DNA from: Olsenella sp. KGMB02461
Lineage (GTDB): Bacteria; Actinomycetota; Coriobacteriia; Coriobacteriales; Atopobiaceae
Length of the DNA stretch: 64,000 nucleotides
Assembly (NCBI RefSeq): GCF_012584445.1
Contig: NZ_JABAHI010000012.1
Location: forward strand, 62,001-126,000
Reading direction: 5' to 3'
Below, one piece after another: positions 42,207 through 50,328 of this stretch. Positions within the stretch are counted from its first letter, which is position 1. Every line of letters begins with the position of its first letter. The notes beneath the pieces were generated by a model, which did not search any database, was not told where the DNA came from, and saw only the letters and a list, made by a program, of their open reading frames with translations. The translations under genes and the position numbers were made by a program.

Positions 42207-43145
42207 ATGGTTCCCACTCCCAACGGCTCGGATTACACGCCCAAGCATGGGCGCCATGCGGCGCATCCCGGACAAGCGCCCAGCTACAGCGCGCGTCGAG
42301 GCGCTTCTCGCGGAATCTCGCAGGATGTCGCGCCAGCCCAGGGCGCCACGCGCCTGTCGCAGGGTGCCGCACGTCCGCCTGCTTCGCTGGGGGCGCAGGA
42401 TGCGCTGGAGGCGATCTCGGGAGACGCCCCGCGTCCCATCGGGGTGGATCCGTCGCGCACGGGAAGCTTCTCCACCTTGGCGTCTGGCCAGGGGGCGGTG
42501 CTGCATGATCGCGACTCGGCGTCTGAGGCGGCCTCGGCGGCGCGCCATAGTTTTCGCAAGGGTGGTCCGGTGCGCATGAATTCCAAGGCGCGCCCCCAGG
42601 TAAGCCAGCGCCCGCGTTCCAGCGGCTCGCTGAGCCGCCCGGCGGTCATCGGCATCGTGGTGGTGGCTGCTGCGGTCATCTGTGGCCTGGTGCTCTTTGT
42701 GCTCAACGCGCTCAACACCGTGCCTACCTCGCTGGGCACCAGCTCGGTGCCCCTGGCAGACCAACGGGTGGAGCAAACCCAAGACGACGAGAACCAAGGC
42801 ATCTCCTATGGCGGCTACACCTATTCCGTGCAGCCCAAAGCTGACGGCGTAGGTTACGCCTTCGTGCGCCAGCAGGGATCCGAGGAGCCCACCGTCCTCT
42901 TTGACCTCACTGGCACACCGGTCACGGTGGTGCTCTACAACGGCGCCTTCCTCATCCCCGAGAACCTGGGCTCCAGCTGGGACGTGGTCTCCTGGGTCAT
43001 GGGCGACGGCTCGGTGCCCCAACAGCTCACCGCCAACGGCAATCCTGTGATGGGGGACGGCACCATTTCCTCGGCCAAGCTCGAGGGCTCCACGCTCACG
43101 CTCTCCTTCGACAACGACACCACCAACGCCGTCAACCTGGAGTAG
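42207..43145 (+). CDS. Single-pass membrane protein of unknown function
   Basis: A 312-residue protein starting at MVPTPNGSDYTPKHG behind GAGGAGATC; an upstream open extension has no signal. Residues 1-142 are basic, Ala/Arg/Ser/Pro-rich and probably disordered and cytosolic. Residues 145-168 are one transmembrane helix (VIGIVVVAAAVICGLVLFVL). The rest is an extracytoplasmic domain with YGGYTYSVQPKADGVGYAFV and repeated short beta-like stretches. No family is recognised. It lies between a terminator and tRNA-Asp. Confidence 0.75.
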   Translation: MVPTPNGSDYTPKHGRHAAHPGQAPSYSARRGASRGISQDVAPAQGATRLSQGAARPPASLGAQDALEAISGDAPRPIGVDPSRTGSFSTLASGQGAVLHDRDSASEAASAARHSFRKGGPVRMNSKARPQVSQRPRSSGSLSRPAVIGIVVVAAAVICGLVLFVLNALNTVPTSLGTSSVPLADQRVEQTQDDENQGISYGGYTYSVQPKADGVGYAFVRQQGSEEPTVLFDLTGTPVTVVLYNGAFLIPENLGSSWDVVSWVMGDGSVPQQLTANGNPVMGDGTISSAKLEGSTLTLSFDNDTTNAVNLE

Positions 43146-43259
43146 CTGCGGCCTTATGCAGTGATATGCAGAGCCTATGAAACGAGGGGCCATATTGGGA
43201 AATTGCCCCTTGCACCGGCGGCGCGGCCATGCAATACTATCCCTCGCGTTGAAACGCAC

Positions 43260-43336
43260 GGGGTGTTAGCTCAGCTGGTTAGAGCGCTGGCCTGTCAAGC
43301 CAGAGGTCGTGGGTTCAAGTCCCATACATCCCGCCA
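43260..43336 (+). tRNA. tRNA-Asp (GTC anticodon)
   Basis: The 77-base cloverleaf starts GGGGTGTTAGCTCAG, has the anticodon loop CTGTCAA (GTC, aspartate) in a GGC/GCC-closed stem, GGGTTCAAGTCCC for the T arm, and an encoded CCA at 43334-43336. The acceptor GGGGTGT pairs with ACATCCC with one G-U. Confidence 0.97.
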
Positions 43337-43349
43337 TTGAATTTTATGA

Positions 43350-43380
43350 GGTCAGCCACAAAGAGTGGTTGGCCTTTTTT
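43350..43380 (+). terminator. Intrinsic terminator after tRNA-Asp
   Basis: GGTCAGCCAC (43350-43359) pairs with GTGGTTGGCC (43365-43374) with two G-U wobbles, followed by TTTTTT. It ends the tRNA transcript. Confidence 0.85.
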
Positions 43381-43541
43381 CATGCGGCAATAGGCAGGAT
43401 GGTGTCTGGTCGGCAAATGAGCTGCAGCTTGAGACTTTGGATGCCATACGGGTGCGCCATTCGTTATTTGGGCCTTCCTGGCATGGATTCGAGCGCCTCA
43501 GGCATAGATTTGGCACTTGGCGCGTTATGAGGGCAATGTGA

Positions 43542-43569
43542 GCACTGGGGTTTTGTAAAACCCCAGTGC
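43542..43569. repeat. 28-bp perfect palindrome, copy 2
   Basis: Identical to the palindrome at 30454-30481, with arms GCACTGGGGTTTT and AAAACCCCAGTGC around GT. The flanking bases differ, so the palindrome itself is the repeated unit. Confidence 0.85.
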
Positions 43570-43769
43570 AGTCAAGCCTCTAATAACGGGGAAAACCGTA
43601 AGATCGTCGTTTTTTGGAAGAATCTGAGCGCAGAGACATGCAGCGAAGGTCTTAATAACGGGAAGGCTCCTAGGCCAGGCTTGACGGCCGCTCTTTGGGA
43701 GGGCTTGCCAACTTCCCACATTCAGCATCCAGCCTCTACAGCCTTGGCCACGCGAAAAGTAGTATTCCC

Positions 43770-43813
43770 TGCCGAGAAAAAATCCCCTGGCAGAGTGGAG
43801 GGGTTTCTCGGCA
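43770..43813. repeat. Inverted pair of the dispersed motif
   Basis: TGCCGAGAAA (43770-43779) faces GGGTTTCTCGGCA (43801-43813) with 21 bases between. The polarity matches the pair at 181-229. The interior adds CCCCTGGCAG with a partial complement, so a longer hairpin is possible. Confidence 0.8.
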
Positions 43814-44050
43814 GAGAGATATACGGGGTTTGGTATTTTGCAAAGGGCAAGCTACTGAGTCCGTTATATATGGGTATGCGAATGCGTGCGTGAAAATGGT
43901 CTCTAAAATAGGTGATAACCTCGGTATACATTATTGATTGCTGAGCAACTGGTTCCTTTTATTGGACATCCGGTGTGCCGTACACTTCCTCAATAGTCTT
44001 CAGGATGCATTAAGCAACCTGTTACATACAGGATTGGAAGAAGGTGCACT

Positions 44051-47000
44051 ATGGGGTCCAAGAAACCTAACAGGCAGAAAGTGCTCGTAGCGCTGCCGTC
44101 GGCAATCTTGGCTCTGGGCGGCGACCCTCTGGCGACCCGCGCCTGGGCCGAGGAGCTCGCCCCTGAACCTGCTCCGGTTGTCGCGGAGGCAGAGAGTCTT
44201 CCCGAGGCAGGGGAGGTGCTTGAAGAAGAACAGGCGGCAGAGACTGAGGCTCCTGCCCCTCAAGCGCCTGCAGACCAGGCTCAGCCAGCGGTTGAGACGG
44301 ACGCCCCGGCAGATTCTCAAGAGCCTGAGGGAAATCCCGAGCAATCCCAAGCTCCGCCCGTCTCTGAGGCGGCAGCGTCCAACGAGGCCCCCGCACAGAG
44401 CCTCACTCAAGAGATCAAGGCTGCAGAGGCTCCCGTGATCACTACCTACACGGCGCCTGAGGACACGGGCAGCGCGCTGGATGATGCCAATGCCTCCATC
44501 AGCACGTTCTCGGCCGCCTCGCCTTTGCGCGCCGCGTCCGCAGATACGATGGTGGTCTACTACGGCTTCCGCGAGGTGAAGCCGTCTACCAGCAGGCCTT
44601 CATCGATCACCGTGGGCAAGAACCTCCTGTTCGCGCCCACCTCTGTAACCAGCGTCGCCACCAATGAGGCCTTCCTGGGCTTGCCCAACGGCTGTGGCAT
44701 GATGCAGGTGAGCAGCCTCACCAAGTCCAGCAGCAACAAGTCTCCCGGCGGAACATTCATCGCCGCGGTCAAGCACCCCAGTGATGCGCAAAAGTCCATT
44801 AACACCAAGGTGGGCTTCGACGGCTGCAACGGCTCGTTCTATTACTTCAACGACACCACCTACTGGCACTATGCCTGCGACGGCGGCGGCGTGCCCAACG
44901 CCTCGTTCCGCATTTACACCTACAACGAGGCCACGGTGAACAAGAGCGCGCTCACTGCGCAGACCACTACCAAAAAAGAGGTCTCCTCCACCGATATCAA
45001 GATCCCTAAAAACGAGCTCAAGGTCACGCTCAACGTCAACGGGACGCTCTTCAACATCGACAGCTCCCGTTGGACCTTCGTGGACGATACCGTCAACTAT
45101 GTGAAGAACGACCGCCAGATCACCATCCAGTTTGGCAACGTCCAGGCCTCCTGCAACGTGGAGTTCTATGGCGCCGAGCCCGATCCCCACGCCTACAAGA
45201 GCGTTTCCCGCGATGCCGATAAGACCGGCAACCTCAAGGTGGGGGAGACCCTGCACTACGACGTCAAGGTGACCAACGAGGCTGCCACCGGCTCTATCTG
45301 GAAGAACGTCACCATCACCGACAAGATTCCCCTGGGCCTTAAACTGGTCGAAGGCTCCGTCAATTTGGCCCGCACCAAGACCATCGACCCGGCAGACCAG
45401 ATCGCCAGCATCCCGCTTGCCAGCGCCAAGTACAACTACGACAAGGCCACCCGCACCATCACCCTCGAGATCCCCTACTACGTGCTCAACAGCCAAGCCT
45501 ATGACCTCACCTACGACCTCACGGTGGACGCCACCTCCATCGCCGGTGGCGAGGCGGGCGGAGCCAATGAGACCCGCAACCTCACCAACACGGTGGATGT
45601 CAACGGCTTTGACTCTGACGGCCGCCCATATCCCTGCAAGCCCACGGCCTGCCTGCCCATCCCCGGCGAGACCGACCCTAACAACGTCAAGGTAGAGCAG
45701 GTGGTCCCCGGCAGCGAGAACGACCCAGATCCTGAGCACACCGAGACCGACCCCATCGCCTATCTGGAGCACACCAAAGACGCCCAGAACATGACCGATA
45801 CCCGCCCGGGCGCCGTCACCCAGGTCTACGATGTCATCAAGTACACCATGACCATGGAAAACACGGCCGCCGGCTCCGTCTTCCGCGATGCGGCCTTTGT
45901 GGATCAGATGCCCGAGGGCCTCGAGATCATCCTTGGCGACGCCGAGCACCCTATGAGCATCAACAAGGCCACCGCCATCGAAGACGAGGATTACTGGACG
46001 GATAATTGGTCTGTGCCCGTGTCTGACGACTCCTATGACCCTGCTACCCGCACCCTGACCGCCACCTGCGGCGACATGTTCTATGGCGAGAAGGTGACCC
46101 TCACCTTCTACGCGCAGGTCACCCCGGAAGCGCTGGGCAAAGACATCGGCAATACCGGCACCATTGCTGCCGCTGCGCCTCAAGTCGACCCCGAGACCGG
46201 CGAGCCCCAGATCGACCCTGAGACCGGCAACCCTGTCACCGAGCCCAAAGAAGACAACAAGCCAGAGCCCACCTATCCGGAGCCTGAGAAGGACAAGCCT
46301 GTCGAGACCGAGGTAGAGAAGCCGGTCATCGATCCTGAGACCGGCGAGCCCAAGGTCGACCCCGAGACCGGCGAGCCTGTGACCGAGACGGTCACCGAGA
46401 CCACCGGCGGCGTGGCTGCCGGCGACCCGGAGCCCAAGGTGGAGAAGACCATCGAGGTGGTCTCCAAGAAAGAGGGCGTAGAGGTTACCGATGCCAACCG
46501 CAATGTCCCCCAGGTGGGCGACGTGGTGCGCACCACTGTGGTGATCACCAACACCAAGGAAGGCACCGAGTGGGTCAACGTCACGGTAGATGACTCCTGC
46601 AACAGCGCGCTGGAGCTCATCCCCGACTCCATCCGCGTCTTCGACCCTCAGGGCAACGACGTCACCGAGCAGTGCCTCAAGCTCGATCCAGAGACCCAGA
46701 AGATCAAGCTCGACATCCCCAACGTCACTGGCGGCGATGTCTATACGCTTCAGTACGATGCCGTGGTCACCGGCGATGCCATTGATGATTCGAACCCCGA
46801 CCAGCCCAACATCACCGATCCTGTGAAGGTCGAGGGCGAGACTCCCGACCCCACCGCCGAGACCAAGCCTTCCGCCGAGCACAAGCCCACCAACATGGCG
46901 CGTCCCGGCGATCCTTTGGACAACATCACCAAGACCATGAAGGTGCTCAACGGCGCCGTCCCCAATGCGGTCTCCGAGGGCGACACCGTGCAGTTCACCA

Positions 47001-49288
47001 TCATCGCCGGCAATCTGGGCGACGCCACCACCTCGGCGCTGCGTCCCATGGTGCTCGATCCTCTGCCCGAGGGCATGGAGCTTTCCAGCGACTACGTCTA
47101 TGTCACCAAGATGGGCTTCAACAGGCGCACCCAGGAGTGGGAGAAGGCAAGCCCCGCCTATGTGCGCAAGATAGCCCGCGCCAAGGTCTACAACCAGGCT
47201 GCCCGCACTCTGGTGATCCCTGTAGGCGAAGCCCTCAACGGCTCCGATCGCGTGTGCAAGGGCCAGACCGGTTACCAGATCGTCTTCGAGTGCACGGTGA
47301 CCGCCACCGATCTGGCTTCCGAGGAGAACATGGGCAACATCGCCTACTCCGAGTCCGAGAAGCCCTCTGAGCAGCCTGAGCCTGCCAAGCCTGCAGATCC
47401 CAGCGACGAGCCTGCCGATCCTTCCACGTATCCCGTCGATGACGAGGGCGACATCGTCAAGCCCAAGGTAGACCCCGAGACCGGCGAGCCCGTAGTGGAT
47501 CCTGAGACCGGCGAGCCCGAGACCGAGAAGATCACCGATCCCGAGGGCAAGCCCATCAAGCCTGGCGACACCAAGGAGGATCACCCCTCGATCCCGGATG
47601 ACAAGACGCTGGAAGAGTACATCGAGGACCAGCTGGATCCCGAGCCCATCGTCAAGCCCGAGCCTCAGCGTCCCACCTATCCGGTGGACGAGGACGGCGA
47701 CATCGTCAATCCCGACGGCGAGAAGGTGAAGGACCCTGAAGGCAAACCTATCAAGCCCGGCGACACCAAGGAGGACCACCCCTCGATCCCTGAGGATCAG
47801 GACATCGACGACTACATCCAGAACCCCATTGACCCAGAGACCGGCGAGCCCGTGGTTCCCGATCCCGACGACCCCACCAAGCCTAGCGGCGCAGAGCCTG
47901 TGCGCGATCCCAACCGCCCCGTCTACCCGGTAGACAAAGACGGCGACATCGTAGATCCCACCAAGCCGGTCATCGACCCGGATACCAACCAGCCCAAGGT
48001 GGACCCTGAGACCGGCGAGCCTGTCTATGAGAAGATCCTCGACCCCGAGGGCAACCCCATCAAGAACACCGATACCGAGAAGGACCATCCCAACCTGCCT
48101 GAGGGCAAGACCATCGACGAGTACATTCAAGAACAAGGCGGCGAACCGCTGCCTAAACCCTATCCCACCGATGATGACGGCGATGTGGTGCAGCCCGTAG
48201 TGGATCCTGAGACCGGCGATCCTGTGGTGGATCCCGAGACCGGCGAGCCCGTCTACGAGAAGGTAGTGGACGCCAACGGCGATCCCATCAAGCCTGATGA
48301 TCCCGATGCCCAGGAGAAGCTCGAGGATCTCGACATCCCCCAGCTCACCGCCCTGCATCAGGTCATCAAAGAGGTGGCCAAGCTGGCCAAGGACGACGAC
48401 GTGGTAGTGGGCAAGGCGGTCTATGACTCCGGCAAGACCGGTGCCGACCGCGTGAGCACCCAGGACGACACCAGCTTTACTTCCGGCGACAGGATCAACA
48501 CCACCGTCAAGGTGAAGAACCTGGTCAAGGGCACCCGCTGGTCCGGCGCCATCGTCATCGACAAGCCTGCAAACTTGGTTGTCACCTACTACGAGCTGGT
48601 GGATCCCTATGGCAGGACGTTGAGCCAGAGCGACCCACTCATGAAGGGCCTCTACGGCAAAGCCTCCAAGCTGCGTCGCGCCCCTGGCGATGGCGCAGAA
48701 GCCACGCCTGCACCTTCCAGCTCCGTGGCGCGCCTGCGCTACGACGAGAAGAACAACCAGTTCAGGCTTACGGCCTCTGAGATCGTGGGTTTGGAGCAAT
48801 ACCAGGTCTACTACGAGGGCTATGTGCCTGAGGGCACGACCGGCGACCTGGAAGACATGGTCAAAGAGCAGCCCAAGTCCAACAACCCGCTGGAAGACCA
48901 AAACAAGAGCAACGGCCCCAGCGTCCCAGACGGCACGCCTACCAATCCCACGCTTCCCAAGAAGGAGGATCCCGAGCCCCAGGACCCCGATCCTCAAGAC
49001 CCGGAGCCAGAAGAGCCCAAGCCCCAGGATCCCGAGCCCCAAAAGCCTCAACAGCCTGGCGACAACACGCCGGCCGAGCCTCAGCGTACGCTTACGGCCT
49101 CCAATGGCGCCACCGTGCAAGCATCCGCCCCTCAGCAAGCGACTGCGGTAGCTCCTAAGTCCAACGGCGGCATGCCCGCTACGGGCGATCCCACCACCTT
49201 TGCCGCCGCCGGCACGCTGTTGGCGGCCGCGCTGGGCTCCTTGGGAGCCACGGGTCTCGCCTTCTGGCGCAAGCGCCGTGACGATTAA
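44051..49288 (+). CDS. Large cell-wall-anchored surface protein
   Basis: A 1745-residue protein. A signal peptide ends near ATRAWA at residue 33; a Glu/Pro/Ala-rich stretch follows to about 150. Several DUF11-like beta modules (VGETLHYDVKVTNEAA, then ITDKIPLGLKLVEGSV) recur between 385 and 1100. Four acidic modules starting at residues 1127, 1210, 1292 and 1371 have YPVDxDGDIV, then DPEGxPIKxxDTxxDHP, interspersed with VDPETGEP repeats. The end has MPATG at residue 1708, a hydrophobic segment and RKRRDD: a sortase signal with Met in place of Leu. Likely an adhesin or fimbria-like stalk. ATG follows GGAAGAAGGTGCACT. Confidence 0.88.
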   Translation: MGSKKPNRQKVLVALPSAILALGGDPLATRAWAEELAPEPAPVVAEAESLPEAGEVLEEEQAAETEAPAPQAPADQAQPAVETDAPADSQEPEGNPEQSQAPPVSEAAASNEAPAQSLTQEIKAAEAPVITTYTAPEDTGSALDDANASISTFSAASPLRAASADTMVVYYGFREVKPSTSRPSSITVGKNLLFAPTSVTSVATNEAFLGLPNGCGMMQVSSLTKSSSNKSPGGTFIAAVKHPSDAQKSINTKVGFDGCNGSFYYFNDTTYWHYACDGGGVPNASFRIYTYNEATVNKSALTAQTTTKKEVSSTDIKIPKNELKVTLNVNGTLFNIDSSRWTFVDDTVNYVKNDRQITIQFGNVQASCNVEFYGAEPDPHAYKSVSRDADKTGNLKVGETLHYDVKVTNEAATGSIWKNVTITDKIPLGLKLVEGSVNLARTKTIDPADQIASIPLASAKYNYDKATRTITLEIPYYVLNSQAYDLTYDLTVDATSIAGGEAGGANETRNLTNTVDVNGFDSDGRPYPCKPTACLPIPGETDPNNVKVEQVVPGSENDPDPEHTETDPIAYLEHTKDAQNMTDTRPGAVTQVYDVIKYTMTMENTAAGSVFRDAAFVDQMPEGLEIILGDAEHPMSINKATAIEDEDYWTDNWSVPVSDDSYDPATRTLTATCGDMFYGEKVTLTFYAQVTPEALGKDIGNTGTIAAAAPQVDPETGEPQIDPETGNPVTEPKEDNKPEPTYPEPEKDKPVETEVEKPVIDPETGEPKVDPETGEPVTETVTETTGGVAAGDPEPKVEKTIEVVSKKEGVEVTDANRNVPQVGDVVRTTVVITNTKEGTEWVNVTVDDSCNSALELIPDSIRVFDPQGNDVTEQCLKLDPETQKIKLDIPNVTGGDVYTLQYDAVVTGDAIDDSNPDQPNITDPVKVEGETPDPTAETKPSAEHKPTNMARPGDPLDNITKTMKVLNGAVPNAVSEGDTVQFTIIAGNLGDATTSALRPMVLDPLPEGMELSSDYVYVTKMGFNRRTQEWEKASPAYVRKIARAKVYNQAARTLVIPVGEALNGSDRVCKGQTGYQIVFECTVTATDLASEENMGNIAYSESEKPSEQPEPAKPADPSDEPADPSTYPVDDEGDIVKPKVDPETGEPVVDPETGEPETEKITDPEGKPIKPGDTKEDHPSIPDDKTLEEYIEDQLDPEPIVKPEPQRPTYPVDEDGDIVNPDGEKVKDPEGKPIKPGDTKEDHPSIPEDQDIDDYIQNPIDPETGEPVVPDPDDPTKPSGAEPVRDPNRPVYPVDKDGDIVDPTKPVIDPDTNQPKVDPETGEPVYEKILDPEGNPIKNTDTEKDHPNLPEGKTIDEYIQEQGGEPLPKPYPTDDDGDVVQPVVDPETGDPVVDPETGEPVYEKVVDANGDPIKPDDPDAQEKLEDLDIPQLTALHQVIKEVAKLAKDDDVVVGKAVYDSGKTGADRVSTQDDTSFTSGDRINTTVKVKNLVKGTRWSGAIVIDKPANLVVTYYELVDPYGRTLSQSDPLMKGLYGKASKLRRAPGDGAEATPAPSSSVARLRYDEKNNQFRLTASEIVGLEQYQVYYEGYVPEGTTGDLEDMVKEQPKSNNPLEDQNKSNGPSVPDGTPTNPTLPKKEDPEPQDPDPQDPEPEEPKPQDPEPQKPQQPGDNTPAEPQRTLTASNGATVQASAPQQATAVAPKSNGGMPATGDPTTFAAAGTLLAAALGSLGATGLAFWRKRRDD

Positions 49289-49321
49289 CCTGCGACCTGC
49301 GAGGGACTGCGTTTTGAGGGA

Positions 49322-49334
49322 GGGTTTCTCGGCA
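49322..49334 (+). repeat. Dispersed motif, single intergenic copy
   Basis: An exact GGGTTTCTCGGCA, about 33 bases after the surface-protein stop. Confidence 0.8.
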
Positions 49335-49386
49335 AGGAACAGGGAAGGCTTCTAGTCCCTGCTGCTGGGAGCCAAAGATGGTTTTG

Positions 49387-49423
49387 CGGGGTGATCTGCC
49401 TGTGTGCGGGTCACCCCGTTTTC
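49387..49423 (+). terminator. Intrinsic terminator after the surface-protein gene
   Basis: CGGGGTGA (49387-49394) pairs with TCACCCCG (49411-49418), followed by TTTTC. The loop is 16 bases, so the hairpin is moderate. Confidence 0.7.
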
Positions 49424-49519
49424 GTGCCGGTGTGTAACAGTCGTGGGCCTAGGGTAGGGGAGCAGGTAGAGCACCTATAATGGGTGAACTTACTGGCGGG
49501 TCATGAGAAAGGTTGGCAG

Positions 49520-50236
49520 ATGGCACAGGAGGCCACAGCGGCCCTGGAGGGGCGGTCGGGCAAGACGCCCTCGGTCCCTATCGCCGTCTTCGATTTTGAC
49601 GGCACGGTGATCAATGCTCAAAGCGGCACGCAATTCACCAAGTATCTGCTGCTCAAGCACTACATTGGGCCTGCCATCGCCTTCAAGGTGATGTGGTGGG
49701 GCTTAAGGTACACGCTGCACCTGCCCATCGATCAAGACCGCGTGCGCTTCTACCTTACAGACAATCTGCGCTCTTACAGCAAAGCCCAGGTCTACGCCAT
49801 CATGAAGGACTTCCACGATAGGGTGCTTGTGCGCCATTATCGCCAAGACGCGCTCAGGCAGCTCAAAGACTGCAGGGAAGACGGGTGCGTGTGCGTGCTG
49901 GTGTCGGCGACGTTTCAGGGCGTGGCCGACGCAGCCAAAGACTACGCTGGCTTCGACGCCGCGCTGGCCACCCAGATGGAATGGGACGCCCAGGGGCACC
50001 TCACCGGCAACGTATCTGGCTCGGTGGTGGAGGGCGCGGGCAAAGTGGCTGCCCTCGAGGCTTGGGCCAACGCCCGGTTTGGCCGGGATGGATGGCATGT
50101 GGAGTATGCCTTTGGCGATCACTATACCGATAAGCCCATGCTCTCCTTAGCCGAGCGCCCCTTTGCGGTAGACCCTGGCAAAACGCTCAAGCGCGCAGCC
50201 CAGGCGCTAGGTTGGCCGGTGCTTTTGTGGCGCTAG
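49520..50236 (+). CDS. HAD-IB family phosphatase
   Basis: A 238-residue haloacid-dehalogenase hydrolase. The start MAQEATAALEGRSG follows GAAAGGTTGGCAG; an earlier GTG at 49484 is possible. Motif I is VFDFDGTVINAQS with the nucleophile Asp and acid-base Asp; VLVSATFQGVADA supplies motif II; AFGDHYTDKPML holds the motif IV acidic residues. The HAD-IB group includes SerB and phosphatidylglycerophosphatase-like enzymes; substrate is not clear. It precedes the mutY-like gene with 92 bases between. Confidence 0.87.
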   Translation: MAQEATAALEGRSGKTPSVPIAVFDFDGTVINAQSGTQFTKYLLLKHYIGPAIAFKVMWWGLRYTLHLPIDQDRVRFYLTDNLRSYSKAQVYAIMKDFHDRVLVRHYRQDALRQLKDCREDGCVCVLVSATFQGVADAAKDYAGFDAALATQMEWDAQGHLTGNVSGSVVEGAGKVAALEAWANARFGRDGWHVEYAFGDHYTDKPMLSLAERPFAVDPGKTLKRAAQALGWPVLLWR

Positions 50237-50328
50237 AGAGGCACGGCGCGGCTGCTGCGGGCATCGGGGCCAATGACGCGGCAAAGGCTGTGGCAGCCGG
50301 CAGCCAAGGGAGCGGGGCGCCTAGGGCT

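Larger units (their letters stand above)
43381..44050. other. Gene-free AT-rich spacer before the surface-protein gene
   Basis: No credible gene. It contains the second copy of the 28-base palindrome (43542), an inverted motif pair (43770), TAATAACGGG twice (near 43581 and 43652), and AT-rich sequence just before the surface-protein start. It is the likely promoter and control region of the surface-protein gene, but no clear -35/-10 pair stands out. Confidence 0.5.

Noticed and set aside
46180-48260. Regular repeats that could suggest a CRISPR array
   Set aside because: The repeats are in frame, encode VDPETGEP-type protein units, and lack uniform spacers.
44600-49138. 1512-residue open frame antisense to the surface-protein gene
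   Set aside because: It is the mirror of repeat-rich, GC-rich coding sequence; the sense strand has a signal peptide, sorting signal and start signal.
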